64,000 nucleotides of DNA from Clostridia bacterium (GCA_017508975.1 JAFWQU010000008.1:1-64000), one strand, 5' to 3'; shown: positions 1-7,969, numbered from the stretch's first letter. The notes: generated by a model from the letters alone, not told the origin. Numbers and translations are program-made.

Positions 1-2489
1 CCTAGCGCAGGAATATCCGCTAAAGTTATGCTTTGTGCAACGAATGCAGGATTTTCGAAATCGCCACATGTATAAGTGGTCTCACCTGGTTCAGTGCAAG
101 TAGGTTCTAAGGTGATATTCTCCATCATGATTCCGGAAATCCCTATTTCAACATGCTCTGCATCATGGTTGCAGACTCGGGTGGCAGTAACTTCCGTATT
201 CTCCGCATTCCACGTGTAAGTCGGCTCGCCCCAATCATGTCCCAGCGCAGGGACCTCACTACCACCGATCAGCACATAGCCGCACTCGGTGCAGCTCACA
301 TAGCTGGTAAAACCAGCCTCCTCGCATGTTGCCGGCACCGCTGCGATAATCGCGTAATGATGCACCGTCAAGGGAATGACTTCTTGCGCAATGATTACCT
401 CGCCGCAGACCGCACAGTGGCTGCCCTCAGTCAGGCCCGTGGCGGTGCAGGTGGCGGCAACCGCTTCGTCCGTCACGGACTCATGTCCAAGTGGATCAAT
501 ATTGGCCAGCACTTTCGTCTGAACAGCGAAAGCCTCGTTCTCAAAATCCGCACTGGTGTAAGTGGTTTCGCCGGGCTCCGTGCAGGTGGGCTGCAGGGTG
601 ATCACAGCGGCTACAGTGACGGTCTCCGTTTCAACATGCTCCGCATCATTGGCGCAGGCCCGGGTGACGGTGACGGAGGTGTTGTCGGCGGACCAAGTGT
701 AGACGGCCTCGCCCCAGCTGTGGCCCAAGGCATCCACATTCTCCAGCGTCTTCGTTTGCACGGCAAAGGCAGCGTTCTCAAAGCCATCGCTGGTGTATGT
801 GGTTTCGCCCATGGTCAGACAGGTGGGCTGCAGGGTGACCTCTGACGTCACCTCGACAGTCTCGGTCTCCACATGGTTTTCGTCGTGACCGCAGACTCGG
901 GTTGCGGTGACGCTGCTGTTATCCTCCGCCCAGGTGTAGGCAACCTCACCCCAGTCGTGGCCAAGGGCGGAGACAACCTCCTGCGCCACAAGGATCTCGC
1001 CGCAGACGGCGCAGTGGCTTCCCTCGGTCAAGCCAGTCTCCTCACAGGTCGGGTCAACCGCTTCATCGGTCACAAGTATGTGTTCAATACATGCATCCAA
1101 AACCTGAATATCAACGCTGCTGGTTTTATTGCTCTTTGATGTCGCGGTTATCGTGACAAATCCTGGTGCTATACCATGCACGACACCGGTTTTGGCGTCA
1201 ACTGTCGCGATTGTCGGATCACTGCTGCTGAATGTCACCAGTTGATTTTCCAGTTCCATGTCACGTGTGGTAACATGGGCAGTCAATTGCATATCTCTGC
1301 CGGTAATCAGTTTGTCCTGTGGAGCTTCCAGCACTACATTCTGAACCGGGTAGCAGAGATATATCTTGGCAGTGCGGACAATGCCACGCTCGCTGGTGGC
1401 TGTTATAGTAACCTCGCCAGGTCTGCTGGTAGTAACATAACCATTTGCGTCCACTGTGGCCAGTTCTGTATTTGAGCATTTCCAAGAAAGACTAATCTCC
1501 GCGTCTGCCGGCGTCAGATTTACGACGGATATCGTGCAGTTCTCTGTCATCGCCAGCACCCACGCGGTTGAAGGAGAAAGCTCGAAGTCAGTTGCCGCGG
1601 TATAGACAGTGATAGTCACGCTGTCCGAAGCATTGTCGCAACTGGCTGTGATCGTAGCAGTTCCGGGCTGCAGGCCGGTGATCACACCATCCACAACCTG
1701 TATCACAGAAGGATTGCTGCTGCTCCAGGTAACTGTTGGATTGTCGAAGTCAGGGAAAACACTGCAGCCAAGAGGGCGCTGATCTCCAACCGCAAAGCGG
1801 AAGTTTTCCTCAAGGTCTATACCCCGGATTTCGGCAGGTGTCGTACTGTCGAGCAGAACGATATTTAATCCCTGATCTACCGCCCAGTAATGCGCGTCTG
1901 TATAACTATAACAATATACTGTCGGATAACAATTCCCGAAGATGGAAGATCCAAAGGTGGAGACTGATTCCGGTATGACAATTCTTTGAAGTCTGTAACA
2001 GTTTGCAAAAGCATAGTCACCAATGCTGGTCACGCTGTCCGGAATCGTGATACTTTCCAAACTTTTACAATAGTAGAAAGCGTCCAAACCAATAGTAGTC
2101 ACATTGTTTGGAATTGTTATAATTTTTAAAGAATAACAGAAATAAAACGCTTCTTCTCCTATTCTTGTTACAGCAGATGGTATTGATATACTTTCCAAGT
2201 TTTCACAACCGAAAAACGCATTGGCTCCTATGGTAGTCATTTTATCGCTGAGTTCTACGGTTGAGATTGATAAACCATATTCTCTCCAAGGAGAGCTCCC
2301 TTCTCCATAATCATACATCTCTCCAAAACCGCTGATAGCCAATGTGCCAGTATCATCCAACGTCCAGGTTAGGTTGTCGCCGTTCGCACCGCAGGTACCG
2401 GACGCGACAGTATCCGCCATCGCCGCCCCGCACCAAACCACCGCCGCCAAAACAGCAACCGCAATAATCCATCTCAGCGCCTTTTTCAT
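1..2489 (-). CDS. Secreted LRR_5 (BspA-like) / Big-2 / Cys-rich repeat surface protein, C-terminus cut by window edge
   Basis: The frame stays open from the ATG at 2489 to the window edge, about 829 residues with no stop seen. GGAGG lies 9-10 nt upstream of the start. Residues 1-26 form a signal peptide (MKKALRW, then a hydrophobic stretch ending AAMA). Residues of about 60-190 are BspA-type leucine-rich repeats with recurring 'SITIP.SVTSIG..AF..C'. Two or three Big-2 immunoglobulin-like modules follow (TWSSSNPSVIQV, GLQPGTATITA). The rest is a tandem array of about 60 residues per unit with GHxWGE, YTW, HVETETV and PTC..GETTYTS, alternating with CxxCG knuckles. These features indicate an exported adhesin-like or matrix-binding protein; the ligand is unknown. 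Base composition is poorer in GC than the backbone. Big-2/LRR proteins also occur at 34.3 and 57.3 kb. Confidence 0.85.
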   Translation of the reverse strand, partial: MKKALRWIIAVAVLAAVVWCGAAMADTVASGTCGANGDNLTWTLDDTGTLAISGFGEMYDYGEGSSPWREYGLSISTVELSDKMTTIGANAFFGCENLESISIPSAVTRIGEEAFYFCYSLKIITIPNNVTTIGLDAFYYCKSLESITIPDSVTSIGDYAFANCYRLQRIVIPESVSTFGSSIFGNCYPTVYCYSYTDAHYWAVDQGLNIVLLDSTTPAEIRGIDLEENFRFAVGDQRPLGCSVFPDFDNPTVTWSSSNPSVIQVVDGVITGLQPGTATITASCDNASDSVTITVYTAATDFELSPSTAWVLAMTENCTISVVNLTPADAEISLSWKCSNTELATVDANGYVTTSRPGEVTITATSERGIVRTAKIYLCYPVQNVVLEAPQDKLITGRDMQLTAHVTTRDMELENQLVTFSSSDPTIATVDAKTGVVHGIAPGFVTITATSKSNKTSSVDIQVLDACIEHILVTDEAVDPTCEETGLTEGSHCAVCGEILVAQEVVSALGHDWGEVAYTWAEDNSSVTATRVCGHDENHVETETVEVTSEVTLQPTCLTMGETTYTSDGFENAAFAVQTKTLENVDALGHSWGEAVYTWSADNTSVTVTRACANDAEHVETETVTVAAVITLQPTCTEPGETTYTSADFENEAFAVQTKVLANIDPLGHESVTDEAVAATCTATGLTEGSHCAVCGEVIIAQEVIPLTVHHYAIIAAVPATCEEAGFTSYVSCTECGYVLIGGSEVPALGHDWGEPTYTWNAENTEVTATRVCNHDAEHVEIGISGIMMENITLEPTCTEPGETTYTCGDFENPAFVAQSITLADIPAL

Positions 2490-2538
2490 AATTGGTACCT
2501 CCATTACAGATAAGAAAATTCGTTCTGAAATTTAGAAT

Positions 2539-2567
2539 AATATACCGCAAAAGGAAGTATTTGTCAA
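2539..2567 (-). promoter_or_regulatory. Sigma-A type promoter of the surface-protein gene
   Basis: On the minus strand TTGACA (2567-2562), a 17-bp spacer and TATATT (2544-2539) lie about 50 nt before the ATG at 2489. Confidence 0.7.
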
Positions 2568-2619
2568 TTGAGCATAAACAGTTTCTTCAACAGAAATCTG
2601 CCTGCATATCGGCCTTGCT

Positions 2620-2688
2620 CTACTTGTCGATTTCCCCGGTGTAGATCCGTCTTCCGATGTTCAGTCTTTCTTCTTCGGTGTATTTCAT
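2620..2688 (-). pseudogene. Transposase OrfA N-terminal remnant (IS3-like)
   Basis: A 22-codon frame beginning MKYTEEERLNIGRRIYTGE ends at a TAG. That opening is typical of the helix-turn-helix OrfA of IS elements in Clostridia, which normally run on for about 100 residues. A GGAGG precedes the ATG. Between 2740 and 2805 the minus strand repeats CTGGACAC with a GGGGGTAG stretch, which looks like an IS end. The rest of the transposase is missing, so I read this as a decayed IS marking the left side of the integrated region. Confidence 0.5.
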
Positions 2689-2857
2689 CTCGTGGCCTCC
2701 TGTCCACAGCTCTGGGGTTGACTGTTTGTCCGTCTGTGCATGCTTGTCCAGCATACCACTTCTCGGTGTCCAGTTTCTACCCCCTCCGTGTCCAGTTTTA
2801 GATTATCACTTCAAGGATAATCGAAAGCTGCCACCAGTCACCCAGATTATACCCTCA

Positions 2858-2976
2858 TTTTCTCCACCAATAGGCTTTTAAAAACCCAGTATCCATGCGG
2901 CTTCCGGAGATCCATTTTTGAGCGGGTGGTATAAATGGTCATTTCCCTCAAAAACGGTCTCTATTGGTGGAGAAAA
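2858..2976 (+). repeat. R1: 119-bp structured inverted-repeat element, copy 1 of 4
   Basis: The ends are a perfect 16-bp inverted repeat, TTTTCTCCACCAATAG at 2858-2873 and its complement at 2961-2976. Between them lie two further arms. One is around AAAACCC and GCGGCTTCC. The other starts TTTTTGAG and ends CTCAAAAA. Together they allow a three-way junction. The 31 bp to the left (2827-2857) also match the left flank of R2. No target-site duplication is seen. Unlike R2-R4, no plus-strand gene lies just upstream. Confidence 0.9.
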
Positions 2977-3030
2977 GGATCGCATTTGCATTCTTGCACG
3001 AACTTCGTCGATAGATTGCTTACTGCTCGT

Positions 3031-3178
3031 GCGCCTTCGGCGCAGCTGTTGCTAATACACCTCTGTCCTCCTCCTTGCCTCACTGTTCGCTTCCGCACAC
3101 GCGCCTTCGGCGCGACTGTTGTCGAAGCTCCTCCCCTCTTCTCGCTTTCCTGCCCTATCACACAGGCGCCTTCGGCGC
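3031..3178. repeat. Three copies of a GCGCCTTCGGCGC hairpin
   Basis: The same 13-bp palindrome occurs at 3031-3043, 3101-3113 and 3166-3178, spaced 70 and 65 bp. Each folds into a short stem capped by TTCG, a very stable tetraloop in RNA. The flanks show loose similarity (CTGTTG, GAAGC, CTCC). The 2490-3390 stretch has no convincing gene: it holds the IS remnant, R1 and these hairpins. Confidence 0.7.
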
Positions 3179-3312
3179 ATCTATTGTTGAAGCGGCCGTA
3201 CACCTTTCGTGCCCGCTTCTGACGTCACGAGAACGCATGTTCTCGTCATTCATCATTTGCCTATGATGCGAGTTTTTGCTGTGCATTTTGGATCGAGATG
3301 CTCGATTTTCCG

Positions 3313-3341
3313 TTGCTCCACGATACGCACAATGATATAAT
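3313..3341 (+). promoter_or_regulatory. Promoter for leader peptide and 700-residue NTPase
   Basis: TTGCTC (3313-3318), a 17-bp spacer and a perfect TATAAT (3336-3341). The expected start of transcription near 3348 gives a leader of about 150 nt before the ATG at 3499. Confidence 0.65.
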
Positions 3342-3391
3342 AAGTCGATTCGATTATGATATCAATCGTGCTTTTCGGAGGTGTTTCCAGC

Positions 3392-3454
3392 ATGGATCAG
3401 GCGAAAACCAGTCAGTCCTTTCGTTTGAGAACCCCTTCAATTTGCTTAATATAA
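3392..3454 (+). CDS. Putative 20-residue leader peptide
   Basis: ATG at 3392 follows GGAGG (3377-3381) by 10 nt and opens 20 codons (MDQAKTSQSFRLRTPSICLI) ending in TAA at 3452-3454. It is too short for ordinary ORF lists. Its 3' codons run through the left arm of the hairpin that covers the ribosome binding site of the next gene. That is the layout of a translational attenuator, in which ribosomes stalled or translating on the leader change access to the downstream start. Function is inferred from position only. Confidence 0.45.
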   Translation: MDQAKTSQSFRLRTPSICLI

Positions 3455-3493
3455 TAATATATTCCCCCTGCGCATAATAAATTTGAAGGGGTT
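3430..3493 (+). promoter_or_regulatory. Inverted repeat sequestering the NTPase ribosome binding site
   Basis: AACCCCTTCAATTT at 3430-3443 is complementary to AAATTTGAAGGGGTT at 3479-3493. The right arm contains the GAAGGGG ribosome binding site of the ATG at 3499, and the left arm lies inside the leader-peptide frame. The loop is AT-rich. Folding of the RNA would mask initiation. At DNA level it could also be an operator. Confidence 0.6.
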
Positions 3494-3498
3494 ATCAT

Positions 3499-5601
3499 AT
3501 GAAATCTGTTGCTGACCTGATCCTGGATTTAGCTGCTGACAAGGATCATCAAGAAGACATAACGCTGCTGCCATTGATGTGCGGCACCGGAAAGTCAACG
3601 GCTATCAGCGAGCTGATAGGTAGAATCATTCAGCTTGCGAACGAAACACAGAAAGGTATCCTGATCATAACAGACCGTATTGATCGGCTTAATGATTATC
3701 TTTCACCAAAGGATCCCGATCTGTGCGAGTATTTGAACGCACATTCAGATGAAATCACAATCATAACACAGGATAATGTGCGTCAGGCTGTCATTCAAAT
3801 GAAGAAGAGCCCCGTTCTGATGATGACAACACAACGGTTCATCAATCAAACACCCAAGAGCATTGAGAGCTTCATGAAGTGGGGGGATTCCGGAGAACGC
3901 TCTATGGTTTTGATCGACGAGCGACCGGAATTGCTGACCGAGATATCTCTGAATGATCTTGCCATGTCCGAATGCGAAGCCGCGCTTCGTGAAACGAGTA
4001 TCGACACTTCTTTTGTGGAACTCTGGCATCGATGCTTCCTGACGATCAACAAACTACTAAAGTCAGTTTTAGTATCTCCTGACGTATCGGATTTCAGATA
4101 CAATATAGAACTCCTGCATAAAGGCATCGGCTCCATCAAAGATACCGCCTATTTTTTCTGCAGCCCCAGACGAGAAGGGGATCCGCTCAATATCGATGAG
4201 CAGCTGAAAACTTTCCGTAACCGGTTGTCGGATATCAATCTCTTTAGCCCCAAACACGGGTTCATGAATATCTATTCCCGCCTGGTCGCGCTGCTGAAGA
4301 TGTATGAGGATAACGGTCTTTATGCTCGGTATGCCCGTACAGTATTTCAAGAAGGCCCTGACTATATGACCAGTATCAGCATATTGGTCGATAATTATGA
4401 AGTGTTCAAAGCGCTGAATGCGAAGACCATCATTCTCGACGGAACCGGTAAGATCTCTCCTGAGTACGAACTCCATCCATTTCATATCTACGATCCGCCG
4501 GCTGAATACCAGCGGGACCTGAGCCATCTCAAAATCCGTGTTGTGAACTGCCCGACCAGCAAAGGGCGCTATGGAGACAGAGATCTGCGGCACCAGATTG
4601 TCGCAATTGTTCAAGCTTACCTGGACGCATATGATCTCCACGATCCGGACCTTGCGCTTTTCACATATATGTTCATGGAACGGGAATTTCAACGGTTTCT
4701 GAACGAAGACCGGGTAGAACACTTCGGCGACATCGTCGGCAAGAACCAATTCAGAAATGCAAGAAACATTCTCCAGATCGGCATTAACCGTTTTCCAGAC
4801 CCGGTCTACTTCCATTACTTCCTTGCATTTCATCCGGAGATCCGGGCAGAATTCAGCAATGCATTAGCAGACCGTCTTGCCCAGTACGATAAGAGGGATG
4901 AAACAGACAATACCACGATGGATGCCGAAGCTCTGGAAGAGGGTGAATGGAAGCCGGATGAGACTGAGACGCTGAATGCAATGCTGGAGCAAACAGAAAA
5001 GATCAGCAAAATCATGGAAGAGCAGCAGGGAGAAACCCGGAGGATCATGCTACGAATGATGGTAGCGGAACTGGAGCAGAACATTTTTCGTGGCCTGATA
5101 CGCAACTCTGATATCGATCAGGATTACACCTATCACCTGTTTCTGAATTGTAAGAAGTACAAGGACCTGATCCAGATGGTCCGCGAGCGTTATGAGCCTT
5201 TGGGTGCGGAGATAACGATAACGCAGCTTCCACCTGCCGCTAAAGTCGTCCAACGCCTGCATCGTAAAGGCTATGCCGGCAAGGAGACCTATGAGCAGCG
5301 TATTATCCGATGGCATGATGAGACGCTAAAGGACGGCGAAGCCTATACGCCTGCCGGCATTCGTGAAGTATGCGGGATTAAGAGCATAAAAATGTATGAA
5401 CAAATGCTCCGCCGTTCACCTTATCTCAAGGAGAAGCTGAAAGAAGAGCTTAAAGGTAAGGGTAAATATATGCGCATTGGTCGATGGTTTAAGCCAGGTA
5501 TGGACAAAGAACCCGACACGGCTCCGCCAGATGCAGAAATGGGTTTCAGCAACGGTCCCGCCGAAGGCGGGCAAGAGGCAAGCAGCGAACAGCAGCAGTA
5601 A
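3499..5601 (+). CDS. Unrecognised 700-residue P-loop NTPase, possibly SF2-helicase-like, of the integrative element
   Basis: I do not recognise the family. Residues 27-34 read MCGTGKST, which fits motif I of SF2 helicases better than a classical Walker A. Residues 136-142 read MVLIDER, a Walker B/DExx-like motif. Near residue 590 QRLHRKG could be a weak motif VI, which is speculative. The middle third is acidic and probably helical (EALEEGEWKPDETE, then EQQQGETRR-type sequence). The C-terminus is basic with a possible DNA-binding segment (AYTPAGIREVCGI) and ends in a low-complexity GGQEASSEQQQ tail. The start is fixed by GAAGGGG 6-9 nt upstream, which lies in an RNA hairpin. It is first of the small genes ahead of the integrase, so a role in replication or maintenance of the element is an inference. 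Low-GC codon use suggests transfer. Confidence 0.75.
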   Translation: MKSVADLILDLAADKDHQEDITLLPLMCGTGKSTAISELIGRIIQLANETQKGILIITDRIDRLNDYLSPKDPDLCEYLNAHSDEITIITQDNVRQAVIQMKKSPVLMMTTQRFINQTPKSIESFMKWGDSGERSMVLIDERPELLTEISLNDLAMSECEAALRETSIDTSFVELWHRCFLTINKLLKSVLVSPDVSDFRYNIELLHKGIGSIKDTAYFFCSPRREGDPLNIDEQLKTFRNRLSDINLFSPKHGFMNIYSRLVALLKMYEDNGLYARYARTVFQEGPDYMTSISILVDNYEVFKALNAKTIILDGTGKISPEYELHPFHIYDPPAEYQRDLSHLKIRVVNCPTSKGRYGDRDLRHQIVAIVQAYLDAYDLHDPDLALFTYMFMEREFQRFLNEDRVEHFGDIVGKNQFRNARNILQIGINRFPDPVYFHYFLAFHPEIRAEFSNALADRLAQYDKRDETDNTTMDAEALEEGEWKPDETETLNAMLEQTEKISKIMEEQQGETRRIMLRMMVAELEQNIFRGLIRNSDIDQDYTYHLFLNCKKYKDLIQMVRERYEPLGAEITITQLPPAAKVVQRLHRKGYAGKETYEQRIIRWHDETLKDGEAYTPAGIREVCGIKSIKMYEQMLRRSPYLKEKLKEELKGKGKYMRIGRWFKPGMDKEPDTAPPDAEMGFSNGPAEGGQEASSEQQQ

Positions 5602-5693
5602 CAGGACCCGCAAGACCACAGACAGAGCAGCCGACGCAATCAGCACCCTGCAGAGGATAGCAGTACGACGGTCAGCAAGACAATCGGAAAGCA

Positions 5694-5731
5694 AAGGAGA
5701 AGAGGAGCCGATCCCCTTCTCCTTTTTTAAT
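5694..5731 (+). terminator. Rho-independent terminator after the NTPase gene
   Basis: AGGAGAAG at 5695-5702 pairs with CTTCTCCT before TTTTTT, with the stem extended past one mismatch. It lies about 95 nt after the stop at 5601. Confidence 0.75.
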
Positions 5732-5793
5732 GGAACGGGCTTTGAACACAGCAAACGCACTATTATGCAGAATGAGAAAGGATGTATGTCACT

Positions 5794-6000
5794 ATGAAAA
5801 TCATTGATCGTGAGCTTATGGAATCCTGCATGCAGATCGAAATGGAAGACAGCGCGAATCATATGGACAATATGTACTCGCAGAACGTGAACCCGTGCTA
5901 TGGCGTTCTGATGAACACACAGCGCTCCTCTGAGGATACCGACCTGTATCCCTATATCTTCACAGACGAACACCTGACCTCGAACGATAACATCTTTTAA
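5794..6000 (+). CDS. Small acidic hypothetical protein (68 residues)
   Basis: The likely start is ATG 5794 (MKIIDRELMESC), with AAAGGA 11-12 nt upstream. An in-frame ATG at 5782 is too close to that site. The protein is acidic with several Met, Asn and Asp residues and has no membrane segment or recognisable motif. The upstream ATGAGAAAGGATGT is identical to the 14 nt upstream of the gene at 6740, so the two share a translation-initiation module. R2 lies 66 nt past the stop. Function unknown. Confidence 0.45.
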   Translation: MKIIDRELMESCMQIEMEDSANHMDNMYSQNVNPCYGVLMNTQRSSEDTDLYPYIFTDEHLTSNDNIF

Positions 6001-6065
6001 GCACATTTCCTCACTCAATGTCACGGCTGAGTAAGCTGCCATCAGTCGCCCAGACTTTACCCTCA

Positions 6066-6184
6066 TTTTCTCCACCAATAGGCCCTTGAAAACCCAGTAT
6101 TCATGCGACTTCCAGCGTATCGTTTTTAAGCGGGTGGTATAAATGTTCATCCCCCTCAAAAAACGTTTCTATTGGTGGAGAAAA
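6066..6184 (+). repeat. R2: 119-bp structured inverted-repeat element, copy 2 of 4
   Basis: It has the same 16-bp perfect termini as R1 (6066-6081 and 6169-6184). The inner arms keep CCCTTGAAAACCC and the TTTTTAAG/CTCAAAAAA pair. In the third arm GGGTGG faces TTCATCCCCC, where R1 has GTCATTTCCC and R3 pairs GAGATGA with TCATCCGTCTC. Similarity to R1 extends 31 bp to the left. Confidence 0.9.
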
Positions 6185-6231
6185 TACATGTTTTTCAAAT
6201 CATGCCATACCCCTGTTGATTTTGCAATTCC

Positions 6232-6270
6232 AAGCGCCTGACCGGTTCGCTTCCGGCAGGCGCTTTTTTC
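6232..6270 (+). terminator. Rho-independent terminator
   Basis: AAGCGCCTG (6232-6240) pairs with CAGGCGCTT, with an inner CCGG/CCGG stem, and runs into TTTTTTC. It lies 48 nt after R2 and ends any transcript coming from the 5794 gene through R2. Confidence 0.8.
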
Positions 6271-6421
6271 TTGCAAAGGATCTCTACAGCGTGTGTCACC
6301 GTCATTATCAGGACTCCGTCCAGTTGTGCAATGCGGATTTGCCGGGTTGGCGAAGAAAAGCCGGTATAGCCCGATGACGCTCTGTCTGTCGGAGGTTGCA
6401 ATGGTCATGACAGAATTCACT

Positions 6422-6597
6422 CTGTTAACTTTATAGGGTGGGCGTAATATATTGGAGTAATAATCTGCTCAAAATGCTGCTAATTCCATGAATCGACGTT
6501 ATGGAGTCGAAGACGAAAATCGGCACAAAATAAGCGTTCGCGATGAAAACGACAAGACCAGAATCGGCACGTGGAACTGTTAACTTTATAAAATTGA
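6422..6597. repeat. Pair of degenerate direct repeats upstream of the Cys-rich gene
   Basis: TGTTAACTTTATA followed 6 nt later by CGTAAT occurs near 6422 and again near 6578, about 156 bp apart. AATCGGCAC also occurs twice between them. No gene is convincing in 6271-6739. The repeats could be binding sites or remnants of a duplicated promoter region. Confidence 0.4.
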
Positions 6598-6739
6598 CGT
6601 AATGGAAAGAGAGACGAGAAATAGCACACAGCCATGCTCGCTTTCTTCCATTCTGATCCTGGAGGTGCAACGCGGGATGATGACTTAGCCGAACCCAATG
6701 TCTGACAGACAATCAACGAGCTATGAGAAAGGATGTGTT

Positions 6740-7165
6740 ATGCATATGATGAACGACACAGATCGGAAACTGCTGAAAGATTGCGTAAAGCTGGCAAAAG
6801 ACGAATGCGCCTGCTGTCAGGACGGCATCTGCCTGAAGAACAATTTGCCGTGCACACAGACATTGATCAACAAAAGCTTTACGCTGGAGGCCGGTGCTCT
6901 GAATTGCGATGAATTCATGAACGGCGTGCTGCCGGCAGCCCGCGAGCTGCACGAAGCCGTCATGAACCGGCTTTCCGTTGTACGGAATCTCTGGGACAAC
7001 AGCGTAGAGGTCAGCGCGAATATGTTTCTCTGTACAGACTGTGGACAGCCTTTCTGTCGGAGGAGCAACAGTCAGAAGCGCTGCATGTACTGTGCCGCCA
7101 GAAGACGGGAGGAAGTCAACCGGTCGAGTCACCGTTACAGATACTGGTTGCAAACCCAACAATAA
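6740..7165 (+). CDS. Cysteine-rich VLP-type protein
   Basis: Start ATG 6740 has AAAGGA 6 nt upstream; ATGs at 6746 and 6749 are alternatives. The 141-residue product begins MHMMNDTDRKLLKDC. It contains an N-terminal Cys cluster (C..CCQDGICL, then NNLPC) and a C-terminal zinc-knuckle-like CTDCGQPFC with RCMYCAARRR. This order matches the cysteine-rich VLP family found on integrative conjugative elements of Clostridia. The molecular role is not known to me; zinc binding and nucleic-acid binding are likely from the Cys pairs and the basic tail. R3 begins 11 bp after the stop. The gene supports a mobile origin for this region. Confidence 0.75.
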   Translation: MHMMNDTDRKLLKDCVKLAKDECACCQDGICLKNNLPCTQTLINKSFTLEAGALNCDEFMNGVLPAARELHEAVMNRLSVVRNLWDNSVEVSANMFLCTDCGQPFCRRSNSQKRCMYCAARRREEVNRSSHRYRYWLQTQQ

Positions 7166-7175
7166 AAGCACCCTG

Positions 7176-7294
7176 TTTTCTCCACCAATAGGCCTTCAAA
7201 AACCCAATATTTATGCGGGTTTGCGGAGGGCGTTTTTGATTGAGATGAATATCAGGTCATCCGTCTCAAAAAACGATTCTATTGGTGGAGAAAA
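7176..7294 (+). repeat. R3: 119-bp structured inverted-repeat element, copy 3 of 4
   Basis: Perfect 16-bp termini at 7176-7191 and 7279-7294. Arm two pairs CCTTC..AACCC with GGGTTT..GGAGGG. Arm three pairs TTTTTGA plus GAGATGA with TCATC plus CTCAAAAA. The arm sequences differ from R1, R2 and R4 but remain able to pair. It starts 11 bp after the stop codon of the Cys-rich gene. Confidence 0.9.
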
Positions 7295-7395
7295 CGCTGT
7301 TGAAGAAATTCGGATTCTGCGCTGCTTCTGAAGTTCGGGCGCGCGGCATCTGCTCTCCGCAGACCAAGCCCTTGCCGCCAGAAAAAAGCTCGTAC

Positions 7396-7745
7396 GCGCG
7401 CGACATATAGTTACTATATGTCAATTTATTATAGAGCCTCATGAAACTTAATTAGATATATAGTTACTATATGAGCTAGTCCTTATTACTCACAGAGATC
7501 CTATATAGTAATCACAGGGTTACTAATATTTTCTATTTATTTAAATAATCATTGGGGTACTTACTACTCACTAATATCACTTAAGTACTTATATCTCACA
7601 TAGTTATGTTGCTCTATGAATACTCTCTGCTGCGTATAGATACTAAGAGATGAATAATATCTATACGCAACATATTATTGCATATAGTATACTATATATA
7701 TATAATATATATTATATAAAATAAGAAGAAACTCATTAAATCAGT
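7396..7745. other. AT-rich palindromic block, candidate replication origin or partition site
   Basis: About 350 bp of very AT-rich DNA without a gene. GACATATAG-TTA-CTATATGTC (7402-7422) is a perfect palindrome with a 3-bp centre. A near copy with TATATAG-TTA-CTATATG lies at about 7458-7474. TATATAGTAA recurs near 7502 and CATATAGTATACTATATA near 7681. TGCGTATAGATA at 7631-7642 has its exact complement at 7658-7669. Clustered palindromes in AT-rich DNA are typical of plasmid or element origins and of centromere-like sites. The remaining sequence to 7890 holds T-rich tracts and nothing else I recognise. Confidence 0.55.
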
Positions 7746-7891
7746 TTTTCCATGTTTGGATATTTTTCTCTCTTTTTGCTGTTTTTTCTCTCATTTTGAC
7801 TCCCGATGAATCGTTTTATGCTCCGTTTTGCTCCGATTTGTAGCTGTAGGCACATAAACCCGCGCGATCATCACAAGGAGTTCTGGTCGGC

Positions 7892-7969
7892 ATGACACCC
7901 TGTGATTTCATGCCGTCTTTGGGTTCGCTTTTTTGGATCTCTCGTAAGCCCGGCGGGATCCTTTTTTAA
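7892..7969 (+). CDS. Possible 25-residue leader peptide over a terminator-like hairpin
   Basis: ATG 7892 follows AAGGAG by about 11 nt and opens 25 codons (MTPCDFMPSLGSLFWISRKP...) ending in TAA at 7967-7969. The start codon lies in a GGCATGA/TCATGCC hairpin. The 3' end runs through GGATC...GGATCC and a T6 tract, a terminator-like fold. The layout resembles an attenuator ahead of the 8179 gene. Support is positional only. Confidence 0.25.
   Translation: MTPCDFMPSLGSLFWISRKPGGILF

Noticed and set aside
3031..3178. TTCG hairpin triplet as a CRISPR or coding repeat (minus-strand frame 2961-3203)
   Set aside because: The palindrome is only 13 bp in unequal surroundings, and the frame lacks a ribosome binding site and depends on the palindromes for its repeats.
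5477..5797. 106-residue frame overlapping the NTPase 3' end
   Set aside because: Overlaps 125 nt of a clear gene, runs through the terminator, and has no ribosome binding site.
6169..6716. Minus-strand frames of 83 and 93 residues between R2 and the Cys-rich gene
   Set aside because: They overlap the terminator or the direct repeats and lack ribosome binding sites and protein-like composition.
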